Assembly (NCBI GenBank): GCA_024291935.2
Contig: CM044311.1
Location: forward strand, 24,742,001 to 24,806,000
DNA: 64,000 bases
DNA from: Okapia johnstoni
Taxonomy: Eukaryota; Chordata; Mammalia; Artiodactyla; Giraffidae
Direction of reading: 5' to 3'
Of the stretch, positions 1 through 10,695 are shown piece after piece; within the stretch, counting starts at the first letter, position 1, and every line of letters begins with the position of its first letter. The notes below the pieces were generated by a model. That model was not told the origin of the DNA. It ran no database searches and saw nothing but the letters and a program-made list of their open reading frames with translations. The position numbers and the translations under genes are program-made.

Positions 1-50
1 CTGAAATCTAGATAAATCAGAAATTATAAGTAAAGTACTTACATATATGG

Positions 51-100
51 GGCTTCCCTTGTGGCTCAGTGGTAAAGAACCCACCTACCAATGAGGGACA
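51..100 (+). mobile_element. Bov-tA SINE, 5' head fragment
   Basis: Only the tRNA-Glu-derived head is present (gcttcccttgtggctcagtg, then a degraded 'gtaaagaacccacctaccaatg'-type A-box region). The body and BovB-like tail are missing; sequence after about 100 is unrelated. Confidence 0.75.
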
Positions 101-584
101 TTCACTGTCTTTGAAAATATTTTTAAAAATTATTCAAATTGCTAAATCACTAATGAAACTTATAACAACATAATTCTGCCTCTGGGACTCAGATTTCTTG
201 CATAACTTAAGATCTCAAATCCACATTCTGGATTGTAAATTTCACTTTATTGGATATTTTCCATAAAGCTTATTCTTCATCCTAGATTTAAAAATGAAAA
301 TATCCTCAATAAATAAATATTTTATATTAAAAAAATCTCTAAGTAAAAAAAGTCATGTATAATTCTAAGAACTAAATTGAAATTTAGGAAACATTTTGAC
401 GTATCAGGCACACGGTTGATTCTCTTGATATTTAAATATCTCTAGCAAAAATAGCAATGTTATTCTTTGGGTTTTTTTGTGCAAAATTATCCAACATTGA
501 AAATATGTATTATGTTTCAGCCAAGGAGATTTACAAATTTGGGATAATCTTTAAACACCTTAAGAATCTAAAATTAGGAATTTA
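101..584. other. AT-rich intergenic sequence, nothing recognised
   Basis: No open frame, repeat family or regulatory signal could be assigned. The base composition is strongly AT-rich with short A and T runs. Confidence 0.5.
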
Positions 585-735
585 GGAAATTTCCTGGTGG
601 TCAAATGGTTAGAACTCTGCTCTCATTGCTGTGGACCTGGGTTCAATCCCTGGTCAGGGAACTAAAATCCCACAAGCCATGTGGGGCTTCCCAAAAGAAA
701 ATAATTATAAAAATAATAAAATTGAAAGAATAAAC
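585..735 (+). mobile_element. CHR-type tRNA-Glu SINE (cetartiodactyl)
   Basis: The block reads ttcctggtgg, gttagaactctgctctca, then the tRNA B-box-like gggttcaatccctggtcagg and 'gaactaaaatcccacaagcc', followed by an A-rich tail. That order matches CHR-family SINEs of cetartiodactyls and differs from Bov-tA, which continues into a BovB-like tail. It is an old copy; exact subfamily not determined. Confidence 0.75.
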
Positions 736-1117
736 AAAAAGTTAAAATATATGAGTCTACAAATGGGCAACAGTGAGCTGAGGACTGTGCTATAAGATGT
801 AAATATTTTATTAGATAGTTGGCAGGAGTAAATTGGTCAGCTTTTTGAAAAGCCCCATGTTTCAAGGTACAACATTATGTAATTGCAGCTCTCATGAGGG
901 ATTTATCAATTTTAAGAACTTTTTTCAGATATCCAACTTTTGTCTTTAATGGTTATCTCTAGTTTGATGCTTTCTATTTCATTATGCTGTCATCTTTACT
1001 GTTTCCTTCCTTTCTTAAATGTAATAATGATTTCTTAGGTGGGCATGAAATTTCTACTTGTATTCTATAGCTGTGTAACAAATTACCACAAATTGTGTGA
1101 CTTAAAACAGTTTCTTT
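736..1117. other. Unassigned AT-rich sequence
   Basis: No convincing ORF or repeat. A short antisense frame covering 662-865 overlaps the CHR SINE and is not credible as a gene. Confidence 0.5.
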
Positions 1118-1353
1118 TCTGCTGCTGCTGCTGTTTAGTCACTAAGTCATGTCCGACACTTTGTCTACAGACCTGAACTGTAGCCTCATGGTCTGTAGCC
1201 TGCCAGGCTCCTCTGCCCATGGGATTCTCCAGGCAAGAATACTGCAGTCAGTAGACATTCCTTTCTCGGGGGGATCTTCCTGATCCAGGGATCAAACCCA
1301 GGTCTCCTGCATTGCAGGAAGATTTTTTATGATCTGAGACACTAGAGAAGCCC
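1118..1353 (-). mobile_element. Bov-tA SINE, antisense, with CTG-repeat tail
   Basis: On the + strand it begins with a (CTG)n tract at about 1120-1132, the reverse complement of the (CAG)n tail seen on many Bov-tA copies. It then runs through the reversed BovB-like tail (gtcatgtccgacactttg) and body (gggattctccaggcaagaat) to the reversed tRNA head (ctagagaagccc). A short extra segment near 1165-1200 repeats 'tgtagcctcatggtctgtag'. Confidence 0.88.
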
Positions 1354-1399
1354 AAAATTAGTGCTTCACAATTTTCAAAAGTTCCAAATACATAATTCC

Positions 1400-2009
1400 A
1401 TTTGTTGTTCAGTACTCAGTCATGTCCGACTCATTGTGACCCCATGTACTGCAGCATGCCTAGCTTCCCTATCTATCACCAACTCCAAGGGCTTGATCAA
1501 ACCCATGTCCATCGAGTTGGTGACGCCATCCAACCATTTCATCATCTGTCGTCCCCTTCTCCTCGTGCTCTCAATCTTTCCCAGCATTAGGGTCTTTTCC
1601 AACAAGTTGACTCTTCCAATCAGGTGGCCAATGTATTGGAGCTTCAGCTTCAGCTACAGCATCAGTCCTTCCAAAGAGTATTCAGGATTGATTTCCTTTA
1701 GGATTGACTGGTTTGATCTCCTTCTGGGGCAAGGGACTCTCAAGAGTCTTCTCCAGCACCAAAGTTTGAAAACATCAGTTCTCCAGTGTTCAACCATCTT
1801 TATGGTCCATCTCTCATATCTGTACATAACTACTGGAAAAACCAAGCTTTGACTATATGGACTTTTGTCAACAAAGTTATGTCTCTGCTTTTTAATGTGT
1901 TATCTAGGTTTGTCATAGCTTTTCTTCCAAAGAGTAAGTGTCTTTTAATTTAATGCTTGTGGTAACAGTCTGCAGTGACTTTGGGCCCAAGAAAATAAAG
2001 TCTGTCATA
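1400..2009 (-). mobile_element. BovB LINE, 3' end, antisense
   Basis: RTE-clade non-LTR retrotransposon fragment. The + strand begins with the reversed 3' terminus (cagtactcagtcatgtccga) and continues through the reversed C-terminal part of the reverse transcriptase ORF to about 'gaaaataaagtctgtcat'. Antisense frames at 1654-1845 and 1420-1605 keep pieces such as [10 protein letters not shown] and KTLMLGKIE, separated by frameshifts. The copy is 5'-truncated, as is usual for LINEs, and abuts L1 sequence at 2010. Confidence 0.9.
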
Positions 2010-2226
2010 ATCCCATAATAATCCTTGTTTTCTCTCAGTCCTATATTACCCTGCCCCTTACTTATCCCCACTGGTAATCCCTGGTTTGTTCTCTGTCTGT
2101 GATTCAGCTCCTTTTTTGTTTTATTCACTAATTGCCTGTACTTTTTTGTTTCATATGTTAAGTGATATCAAACAGTATTTGTCTTTCTCTATGTGACTTA
2201 TTTCACATACCTTATTACCCTCAAAG
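2010..2226 (-). mobile_element. L1 LINE 3' end fragment, antisense
   Basis: The segment resembles the reversed L1 3' region: 'ccccactggtaatccctggt', 'tttgttctctgtctgtga', and 'agtgatatcaaacagtattt' followed by 'gtctttctctatgtgactta'. It is wedged between an antisense and a sense BovB fragment. No poly(T) start or target-site duplication is visible. Confidence 0.7.
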
Positions 2227-2227
2227 G

Positions 2228-2607
2228 AAAGCAAGAAAGATAATGCCAAAGAGTGTTCAAACTACTGCACAAATGCACTCATCTCACACACTAGCAAAGT
2301 AATGCTCAAAATTCCCCAAGCAAGGCTTCAACAGAACATGAACCAAGAACTGGCAGATGTTCAAGCTGGATATAGAAAAGGCTGAGGAAGAAGGTATCAA
2401 GCTGCTAACATCCATTGGATCATAAAAAGCAAGAGAGTTCCAGAAAAATATCTACTTCTGCTTTATTGACAATGCCAAAGCTTTTAACTGTGTGGATCAC
2501 AACAAACTGTGGAAAATCCTTAAAGACATGGGAATACCAGACCACCTTACCTGCCTCCTGAGAAATCTGTATGCTGGTCAAGAAGCAACATTTAAAACCA
2601 GACACAA
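2228..2607 (+). mobile_element. BovB LINE, internal RT fragment, sense
   Basis: Begins 'aatgccaaagagtgttcaaa' and covers the first part of the reverse transcriptase domain. The translated pieces correspond to FIDNAKAFNCVDHNK (motif A region) and WKILKDMGIPDHLTCLLRN. It is interrupted by stops and indels and lacks both ends of the element. The 3' part is missing, so it is either a deletion remnant or part of a rearranged BovB cluster with the antisense copy just upstream. Confidence 0.88.
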
Positions 2608-5562
2608 CACACTAGCTAAGAGAAAATAAAACATAAAACGTTTTAAATATTAAATATTAAACTAAAATTCATATCATGAGCACACACATATCACTAAAAA
2701 TAATTGCATCAAAAGATTCACAGTTTTCTTCATCTGTGTGTAACAATTTTTCTTTTTATGTCTTCATTTCTTATTACAATGACTTTTCCACTTTAACATT
2801 AGTTAAATAATTATTATTTTATTAAACCTTCTTCAAACATTATTGTGGATATTTTCAGTTTTATTATATCAACACAAGTGCAAATTTTGGCTGATAACCT
2901 TTATGTAAGAAAAATAAAATAATTGTAATTCTGTTAATAGAAGAGAACTCATTTGGGGAATTTAATATATAAGAGCAAACTGCTTTTTTCAAAACATAAA
3001 TTCACTTGCATATAATGAAAATGGAGAGGTTGATATCACAAAAATATTGTGATAAAACCAAGTATAATAAAAAAGAAAATATTCTTTTCCAAATGACCAT
3101 TCTGGTAAATTTATATTTTCATATTGGATTTTAGTTCAAATGAAAATATTCCTACCTATTTATCTGTTACATATGTCATTCATTCTGATTATTATGAAAC
3201 CCAAAGCTGACTTTACTCTGCTAGCCACACTACTTGTAGTGACCTCCTCCACCCAAAGTCAAATTGCATACGTTCATGGAATTGAGACTCATCTTTCCTT
3301 TAATTAAAGGAGAACAAATGGAAAGGCAGAAGTGGTAGACATCATACGACAATCTGAAGCCAAATATAAGTAACTTTTCTTATACATTATAATAAGCACG
3401 TATACTAGAGTTCCTTTCCATTATACAGAATTTAAAAATGTATATCTCTATTGATATGCCACAATACTTTCATTATCATTTAAAGATTTTTACTTTTTTC
3501 ATTCTTTCTCATAAGTTTTTCCTTGCTATTACAAAAGGAAAATAATTAACTCTTTTAGAAATGAAATAGGGATGCAATTAAGTCTTAACAGTCATTTAAA
3601 AAATAAAATTATTTAAACAATTTGAGAGAATCGTTTCACTAAAAGCTTAAGAAGAAAATGGCATGAATATTAAAGGGTGCTTATAATAATTTTATACAAA
3701 GAGGAAATTTTTAGCAAAGCATCTGTGGAACTTAATTCTAAGTGATGAGAGACTCAGTAGTCTATAAGTAAAGGGATAATCAACTTTCCCCTTAGCAAGA
3801 TAATTAGTGGCTCTTGCTTTTTTAAGTATAAAAGCACTACTGAAAGGCAATGAATTGTTTTCTTTACCTGAACTTGCTTCCTAATCATCTAGTCATTCCT
3901 AGCTGATGAGAAGTCAAACAGAAGAAATGAAATTAACAGGAGTGTGATATTGTAGGGGACCTACTAAACTGCATTGTTTGTCTTCATTTTTAATTAACTT
4001 CTACTTTAAACACAGTGTGCTTATTTCAAAATAATGCTGTATATGAGGCAAAGAAGAAAGGGAAATACAAGAAAAAAGTCAGTGCAGAATTCAAATATAG
4101 GCAACCAGAGAGAAAAAAACAATATTGTTTAAATATTTGTTAATAACAATGAATTTTAATTTTTGGTATGGAAGTATTTTATCTGAATATGTAGAATATG
4201 TTTGCACATAGGTTTATATCAAATTTTGCTAAATATGTCATCATAATTTTATTTCCCAGAAAATAGTGTCTATAATATATAACTGATCTTATATATTTTC
4301 TATTATACTCTTAGCAATGACATCTAAGTGGAAATGTCAACCATGTGTCTATAGAATAAAATATACATGTATTAATACTAAGCATAATAGTTATCTATTA
4401 AATTATCTAATATAAATATATGTTTAGTATTCAAGTATCATGTACTCTTTTCGTGATGAAATCTCACTATGCTTGATTTGGTATTATTTTGAAGCACATC
4501 TAACGTGTGTATTTTAACTAACTTATGAAAATTTTATTAACTTTCACTAACTGAATTTTTACTAATTTTACTAACAGAAGATTTTAACTAACTTATATTT
4601 TAAAATCTCTTCTAAATTTAGACTGTAAAGAAATTTTTACCTTAATGGTCTTCACTTCATTTTGGAAAACAGATGTCAACCTTATAGTTGTTCTAAAAAT
4701 GAAAGACCTGAATGAAAATGATACATATATTAACATTGATATTCCCACACAAATGTTTCATACATTAATTTGTATGTTTATAGAAGAACTTCTAGATCAC
4801 ATTTAAAAATCAAATATCAAGATTTGGGAATTCTGTTTTTATAAATTAAGCATTATTATTTAATTTAAAACTAAGTATTCACTATTTCAAGTATTATTTT
4901 TAAGTTTAATTATATTTCAAGTTTAATTTGCAAGCAGATATTTTATTGCACAGTATTATATTAATTTACAAATGCTATTATTACCTTGCTATTTTTGAGG
5001 ATTTTTATTTTGTTTTGATTGCTAATAATTTTGAATTTTTATTATATGTGATAAATCAGAGTCACATTTTTCTGGACTTAACAAATCCCTGTTACGATTC
5101 AGATCTGAAACTCTGAATTGCTATATTCAGAATACAATCTCATATTCCTTCCCCATTTCAGTCTCTGGTTGACTCCTGCAAGCAAGAGGGCCCACCTACC
5201 AACTCTACAGCACAGTCCTTCAATGTCCTCTTCTCCATCATCATTACGTTAGTGAACAGAGCGGTTCTGCTAATGTAATGCCCCCCGACCAAAGACTTTC
5301 CTTGTTATTCCCTATCCTCTCCTCCCACCAAGAACAACTTCTGAGCCCCACTATAGCAGAATGAATCAACTTGACACTTTAAATTTGTCCACTTCAATCT
5401 ACATTACATGCTGTTTTAATGGAAATTTTTAAAAGACAGCTTCAGCACTGTTCTTCAGCCTAGCAGCGCTGCTGTGGTGCTGGGAACCTGTTCACATTGG
5501 TTAGCACCTTTGCCTTCAAGGTCATTAAATATTTTGAATTATCACTTAAAACAAATTGATTG
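2608..5562. other. Long AT-rich stretch without recognised genes
   Basis: About 3 kb of AT-rich, CpG-poor DNA. I see no coding signal. Small features are a perfect 16-bp palindrome at 3296-3311 (tcctttaattaaagga), two 16-bp direct repeats (attttaactaacttat) at 4511-4526 and 4581-4596, and an imperfect hairpin at 5242-5280. The part from about 5150 to 5360 is less AT-rich than its surroundings. Confidence 0.5.
5242..5280. repeat. Imperfect inverted repeat (hairpin-forming)
   Basis: The arm cattacgttagtgaac pairs with gttctgctaatgtaatg around the loop agagcg. There is one substitution and a one-base bulge in about 16 paired positions. Confidence 0.7.
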
Positions 5563-5866
5563 ATTTTTGTCTGCACCAGGTCTTTGTTGCTTCATTCAGG
5601 CTTTCTCTAGTTGCAGAGAATAGGGGCTACTCTTTGTTGCGGTGCATAGACTTATTGCTGTGACTTCTCTTGTTGTGGAACACAGGCTCTACAGGTAAGG
5701 TCTTCAGTAGTTGTCACTTGCAGGCTCTGGAGCACGGGCTCAGTGGTTGTGCAATAGGGGCTTAGTTGTTCCATGGTATGTGGAATCTTCCTGGACCAGA
5801 GATCAATCCCCTTTCCTCTTCATTGACAGACGGATTCTTATCTGCTTGCACCACGAGGGAAGTTCC
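5563..5866 (-). mobile_element. CHR-type tRNA-Glu SINE, antisense, near full length
   Basis: The + strand reads 'tttgttgcttcattcaggct', 'ttctctagttgcagagaata', 'gttgtggaacacaggctcta', then the reversed head 'tcttcctggaccagagatca' and 'ccacgagggaagttcc'. This is the reverse complement of the long CHR-1-like SINE, about 300 bp. An apparent 61-aa frame at 5711-5896 lies in it and is not a gene. Confidence 0.8.
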
Positions 5867-6526
5867 TATCATCATTTCAAGTGCCACATAAGATGATGAA
5901 TCTTAGGTGAACATGATTAAAGAACATGTTTCTGTTGATAACAATTGTTAAAATATTCATCTGTATTATCACAAGTTGTTAATTAAGGAATTACATGATA
6001 AAATCACTTTTCATTTGAGAAATTCAATATAATCTTTTACATATATATGTGGTTGTTTCACATATTTTCATAAAAGAGTGAGTTTTTTTATCTATAAATA
6101 ATTTTATTGATCAATAGAGTATTAGAAGCACTTAGTTAACCATAAGTTTGTGGGGAAACCACTGTTCTGAATATTCAATACTATTTGCTAGGCTTTATTA
6201 ACTTCATAATAAATTTCAGCTGTTAGATTGTGATAATGAAACATAAAATTACTTTAGGTAGGAAAATGAATAAATTATACTTTAAACTGAATGCATGTAG
6301 TAACAAAGAACTTCATGTTTTGAAAATTTTAATGGAAACTACAGAATCTAAGATTTAATAAGGAAAAAAGACCACTGAGCTGTGAGTCTGCAATGGTTTC
6401 TGATATTGATTTTTTCCTGATTAGCTGTAATACTCAGTAATCCACATTATTATTTAAATATTATTTTCCTTGGACATAAAATGAGGGGAAATTAGAAATT
6501 AGATTACCTCTCTTTTACCTTTACTG

Positions 6527-6528
<2 letters not shown>

Positions 6529-6574
<46 letters not shown>
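6529..6574. repeat. (AC)n dinucleotide microsatellite
   Basis: Uninterrupted AC repeat of 23 units, long enough to be length-polymorphic between individuals. Confidence 0.97.
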
Positions 6575-6576
<2 letters not shown>

Positions 6577-6588
6577 CCAGTTAGCGAT

Positions 6589-6612
6589 CCCAGTTAGTGA
6601 AACCTAACTGGG
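6589..6612. repeat. Perfect 9-bp inverted repeat
   Basis: cccagttag and ctaactggg flank the loop tgaaac, 15 bp downstream of the CA microsatellite. Confidence 0.8.
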
Positions 6613-7117
6613 AGGGGAGAAACTTCCAATTTCTGACATATGCCATTAGCACCTTCCTGGAAAATGTGAGGAATAGCCAAAGAGTCCAGCAGAATACTTG
6701 ATACTTTGATGGGCCTTGAATTTTAGAATTTGACTTTCTTTATGACCTAGTCATGGTAAGAAACAGAATCATGCGCAGACAAATTTATCTATGAAGTTGT
6801 AAATGTGAGGGTAGGTGTCTAATTAGAGATTAGAGACATCCATCTTGCTAACATTTCAAAACTGTGAAATTTAAATTTCATGTAAACAAACATGTAAAAA
6901 CTTTGAACATATTACATGTTTAATCAGTTACCGTTTTTACTAGCAAAAATTTTGGAAAATTATTATATGTGAAGGGATGAATTCAGAGTAGCACTTAATA
7001 TACACTGAATGTTAATATAAATCATATTATTTAGAATTATTAATACTTTGTAAAAATTAATAATAAAAGATTCGTAAAAGATAAATTTAGTCTCTTTATT
7101 TTAATTTATAATCAAGT

Positions 7118-7892
7118 ATATGCAGATGACACCACCCTTATGGCAGGAAGGTAATAAGAACTAAAGAGCCTCTTGATGAAAGTGGAGAATGAAAAAGTTG
7201 GCTTAAAGCTCAACATTCAGAAAACTAAGATCATGGCATCCAGTCCCACCACTTCATGGAAAATAGATGGGCAAAGAGTGGAAACAGTGGCTCACTTTGT
7301 TTTCCTGGGCTCCAAAATCACTGCAGATGGTGACTGCAGCAATGAAATTAAAAGACGTTTACTCCTTAGAAGGAAAATTATGACCAACCTAGACAGCATA
7401 TTAAAAAGCAGAGACATTACTTTGCCAACAGAGGTCCGTCTAGTCAAGGATATGGTTTTTCCAGTGGTCATGTATGGATGTGAGAGTTGGACTATTAAGA
7501 AAGCTGAGCACCGAAAAATTGATGCTTTTGAAATATGGTGTTGGAGAAGACTCTTGAGAGTCCCTTGGACTGCAAGAAGATCCAACCAGTCCATCCTAAA
7601 GGAGATCAGTCCTGGGTGTTCATTGGAAGGACTGATGTTGAAGATGAAACTCCAATACTTTGGTCACCTGATGCAAAGAGCTGACTCATTTGAAAAGACC
7701 CTGATGCTGGGAAAGATTGAGGGCAGGACGAGAAGTGGACGACAGAGGATGAGATGGTTGGATGGCATCACCGACACGATGGACATGGGTTTGGGTAGAC
7801 TCCGGGAGTTGGTGATGGACAGGGAGGCCTGGCGTGCTGCAGTTCATGGGGTTGCAAAGAGTCGGACACAACTGAGTGACTGAACTGAACTG
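7118..7892 (+). mobile_element. BovB LINE, 3' half, sense, with 8-bp TSD
   Basis: The copy starts just before the RT catalytic motif (tatgcagatgacaccacc = YADDTT) and ends with the 3' terminus 'ctgagtgactgaactgaact'. The direct repeat aatcaagt flanks it at 7110-7117 and 7893-7900, which I read as the target-site duplication of a 5'-truncated insertion. It holds the 236-aa frame listed below and is among the better preserved copies here. Confidence 0.93.
7173..7883 (+). pseudogene. BovB reverse transcriptase C-terminal ORF remnant (236 aa)
   Basis: Open frame from an internal ATG to the natural-looking stop just before the BovB 3' terminus; it ends KSRTQLSD. It covers the region after the YADD box: [12 protein letters not shown] at about residues 8-19, [15 protein letters not shown] at about 99-113, and the basic segment [18 protein letters not shown] at about 124-141. 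The catalytic YADD lies upstream at about 7120-7131 and is cut off by a stop. The endonuclease domain and most RT motifs are absent, so the product could not be active. It is a retrotransposon remnant, not a host gene. Confidence 0.85.
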
Positions 7893-7900
7893 AATCAAGT

Positions 7901-8210
7901 TACTGAATGCCTTTTTATTCTTTAATAAATGTTCTATCATTACTTTACAACTTTTGACCAAATTCATTTGAATACATTTCCTTCATTGTTCATTTTTTTC
8001 TCAAACTCAATTGAGAATATTTCTGTTAACTCTAAATTTCCTTGAGAAAGTTTACGTGCTACCAGGTTAGTTTGGCTTACTCATTGAAAATGTGAAATTG
8101 TAAAAGAAACCATAGTAGTTGACACTGCAAAGCAATCCAGGGGCTAAGCCAAAGCAACTCATTCATTCATTCATGTAATTATTAATTTTAAAAGTTCTTT
8201 TTATGAAGTT
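7901..8210. other. Unassigned AT-rich spacer with (ATTC)n
   Basis: Nothing recognised except a short (ATTC)4 tract at about 8158-8174. Confidence 0.5.
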
Positions 8211-8221
8211 TATATTCCAGG

Positions 8222-8413
8222 GAAGTGAAAGTAGCTCAGCAGTGTCCAACTCTTTGCAACTCCATGGATTATACAGTCCATGGAATTCTCCAGGCCAGAA
8301 TACTGGAGTGGGTAGCCTTTCCCTTCTCCAGGGGATCTTCCCAACCCAGGGATCAAACCCAGATCTCCCACATTGCAGATGGATTCTTTACCAGCTGAGC
8401 CACAGGGAAGCCC
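8222..8413 (-). mobile_element. Bov-tA SINE, antisense, with 11-bp TSD
   Basis: Reversed tail, body (ccagaatactggagtgggta, ggggatcttcccaacccagg) and head (gagccacagggaagccc) are all present. The repeat tatattccagg occurs at 8211-8221 and 8414-8424, so both insertion boundaries are defined. Confidence 0.93.
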
Positions 8414-8424
8414 TATATTCCAGG

Positions 8425-9599
8425 AAGTAAGTACAATAAGTAAATCCCTTATACATACAATAAATTTCAGAGTATTTTAGGAAATATGTGTTTTGGAAAA
8501 ATCAGAGTAGAGAAAGTTAGATCAGGAGCACTAGCAGCTGTGCAAATATAACTAAAATGATACATTTTTCAAAAGAAACATCAGTTGTCTGAGAAGAGAT
8601 ATCATTAAATTGGTATGTAAAGTCAGAATCATAATGTTTTTTATTAAGGAATCCAAAAAAATCTGTTTTTCATATTCAGGATCAAGTAGGTAAACAGAAT
8701 GAAACAGCTCAAAAACCTTTTTCCAGCACACACGCACAGACAAATAAAAGAACTATTTGCCAACTTTTACCTAGTTCATAATGTACTAAAATGTAGAGGT
8801 GTAAAATAAGCTTATTATTTTGATAAACATGTTTGATCTTAAAGACTAACTTTGAATGAAAGAAATTTTTGGTGAAAAAAACTGCACTTTTATATGATAA
8901 TGTTTTAATGAGTATTTGTCTCCTATAAAATATATCACTAAATGTAAAAGTTTTAAGTTTTAGTTTATCTAGGATTTTCTACTTGGCACATAGTCAAATA
9001 TATGCTTTCCAGTAAATCCAGCAGTGGTATTCTGGCTTATGGAGCTTTATGGGAAAACTATCTGATAAGGGGAGAGGAGGATAGGGGGAAAGGAAGAATT
9101 AAGAATCTTCCATGAAAGGTAAATTTCAAAAAGTCTACACTTTCTTGCTTTACCTGTTTTAAACCTAAAAAAAAACCTCAAGATTTTATGATGAATAAAG
9201 GTATTCTAGACAGCAATATGTTGGCCAAAAAACCTCAAATCAGCAAATGAATCATTGTTCCAAAAAGAAATGCACTCAATCATAGAAGAAAAAAAAAATC
9301 CTCTTCCCGTAACTGATGAAATAATGGCTTGGTCCTCTCAGACATTTCTATCTAATTTTACTTAAAAAATCTGATGCTCTTTCAAAAGAGGTAGAACTCA
9401 AGATCATTAAAAGGAAGATTTAATGGAAGTTGAAGTATCTTCTATAAATCAAGTGAGGCTTTTGCAGAATTATAAGTCATATAAGTAGAAGCAGTTATAG
9501 CATCAATATTTGGTTGTCAACTAAAAGTTATTGGACACGGTTAGTGTCACTACTAGAAAAAAAAATGTTTAAGAACCTATGTTGAAATCACGTGTGTAC
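8425..9599. other. Unassigned AT-rich sequence
   Basis: Several A runs and no persuasive ORF. No repeat family identified. Confidence 0.5.
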
Positions 9600-9815
9600 A
9601 TGTACAGTCACTTCAGTAGAATCCGACTCTTCATGACCCTATGGACTGTAGCCCCTCAGGCTTCTCTGTCCATGGGATTCTCTAGGCAAGGATACTGGAG
9701 TGGGTTGCCATGCTCTCCTCCACGGGACTTTTCTGACCCCAGGATCGAAACTGCATGTCCTGCATCTCCTAAATTGCAGGTGCATTCTTTACTGCTGAGT
9801 CACCAGAGAAGACCT
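9600..9815 (-). mobile_element. Bov-tA SINE, antisense (first of a pair)
   Basis: Reversed SINE from 'cagtcacttcagtagaatcc' to 'gagtcaccagagaagacc'. It is more diverged than the neighbouring copy at 9866. A 154-aa frame (9579-10043) runs across both SINEs and is an artefact of repeat translation. Confidence 0.9.
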
Positions 9816-9865
9816 GTTGAAACAATGTGCTCTCTTTTAAAGGAACTGGTGAGAGAAGAATCAGT

Positions 9866-10077
9866 TACAGTGAGTGAAGTCACTCAATGTGTCCGACTGT
9901 TTGTGAACCCATGGACTGTAGGAGCCTACCATGCTCCTCTGTCCATGGGATTTTCCAGGCAAGAGTACTGGAGTGGGTTGCCATTTCCTTCTCCAGGGGA
10001 TCTTCCCGACCCAGGGATTGAACCAGAGTCTCCTGCATTGTAGGCAGATGCTTTACCTTCTGAGCCACCAGGGAAGT
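9866..10077 (-). mobile_element. Bov-tA SINE, antisense (second of a pair)
   Basis: Reversed SINE with reversed tail 'gtcactcaatgtgtccgact', body 'ggggatcttcccgacccagg' and head 'gagccaccagggaagtc'. It lies about 50 bp from the preceding copy in the same orientation. A short AT-repeat region follows (about 10112-10150). Confidence 0.92.
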
Positions 10078-10379
10078 CAAAAATATATGTGTTAAATCCC
10101 TGTATATATAATCCCTGAATAACATATATAAATATATATATATATGCATATATATTATACAGTGATTTAATTTTGAAATATTAAGATTACTTGAGGAGTA
10201 ATTTTATAGGAAAGTCAGTTTGCTTTTTAAATAATTTTTCTGGAACATTTATCATTCAATAAATAAACATTACAAGTGAAAATTTTACTGTTGAAAATGG
10301 AATTCTCTAGAGTAGTAATTAAATAGATAACATGAAACAAACTTGCAGAACAATTCTGGAGCTTAGTCTTCAGCTGCGA
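10078..10379. other. AT-rich spacer with TA-type low complexity
   Basis: Low-complexity AT sequence near 10112-10150, then unassigned DNA up to the CpG-rich block. Confidence 0.5.
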
Positions 10380-10690
10380 AGAAAAGGTAAAAAATTCATT
10401 GGGCTACGTGAAGGGGAGGCACCACCTCCCGGTTTGGTGCCAGGTGGCCTTGTGCTCTGCCCGCGGCTGGGATTCCCGAGACCAAGATCTGTGAGGCTGC
10501 GAGTTATCCGGGAGTGTGACCCAGGAATCACAAACTCACCACGACCAAATGGAGTCACATCTTCACCCAAGATTGTTCCTGGTGTAATAGTTGTCCATCT
10601 GGGTCAGAAACCTTCACCTTGCCGTTCTCTGTGACCTCCTCAGTCTTCAAGTTCCAGCTTAAATTTCACTTTCTCTGTGGTTCCTTCCTT
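10380..10690. other. CpG-rich block of unknown origin
   Basis: The segment contains several CpGs within about 150 bp (tcccggt, cccgcgg, cccgag, tgcgag, tccggga) in DNA otherwise nearly free of CpG. It lies directly upstream of the OSBPL1A-like fragment, so it could be that transcript's 5' untranslated region, or an unrelated inserted exon or LTR. On the minus strand a pyrimidine tract plus acceptor-like 'cttttcttcgcag' and a donor-like 'cgtggtgagttt' bracket the GC-rich part. Frames of 100 aa (+, 10332-10634) and 66 aa (-, 10370-10570) match no protein I know. Confidence 0.45.
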
Positions 10691-10695
10691 CACTA

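Larger units (their letters stand above)
5867..7109. other. Unassigned AT-rich DNA with a CA microsatellite
   Basis: No gene or dispersed repeat recognised outside the (CA)n tract and neighbouring hairpin, which are listed separately. Confidence 0.5.

Noticed and set aside
1361..1852. 163-aa + strand open frame
   Set aside because: It lies on the non-coding strand of an antisense BovB copy and mirrors similar shadow frames in other BovB copies.
3296..3311. Perfect 16-bp palindrome tcctttaattaaagga as a regulatory site
   Set aside because: Palindromes of this length and AT content are expected by chance in 64 kb of AT-rich DNA; no other support.
9579..10043. 154-aa + strand open frame
   Set aside because: It runs through two reversed Bov-tA SINEs; the repeated motif GFSRQxYWSGLP is translated SINE, not a protein family.
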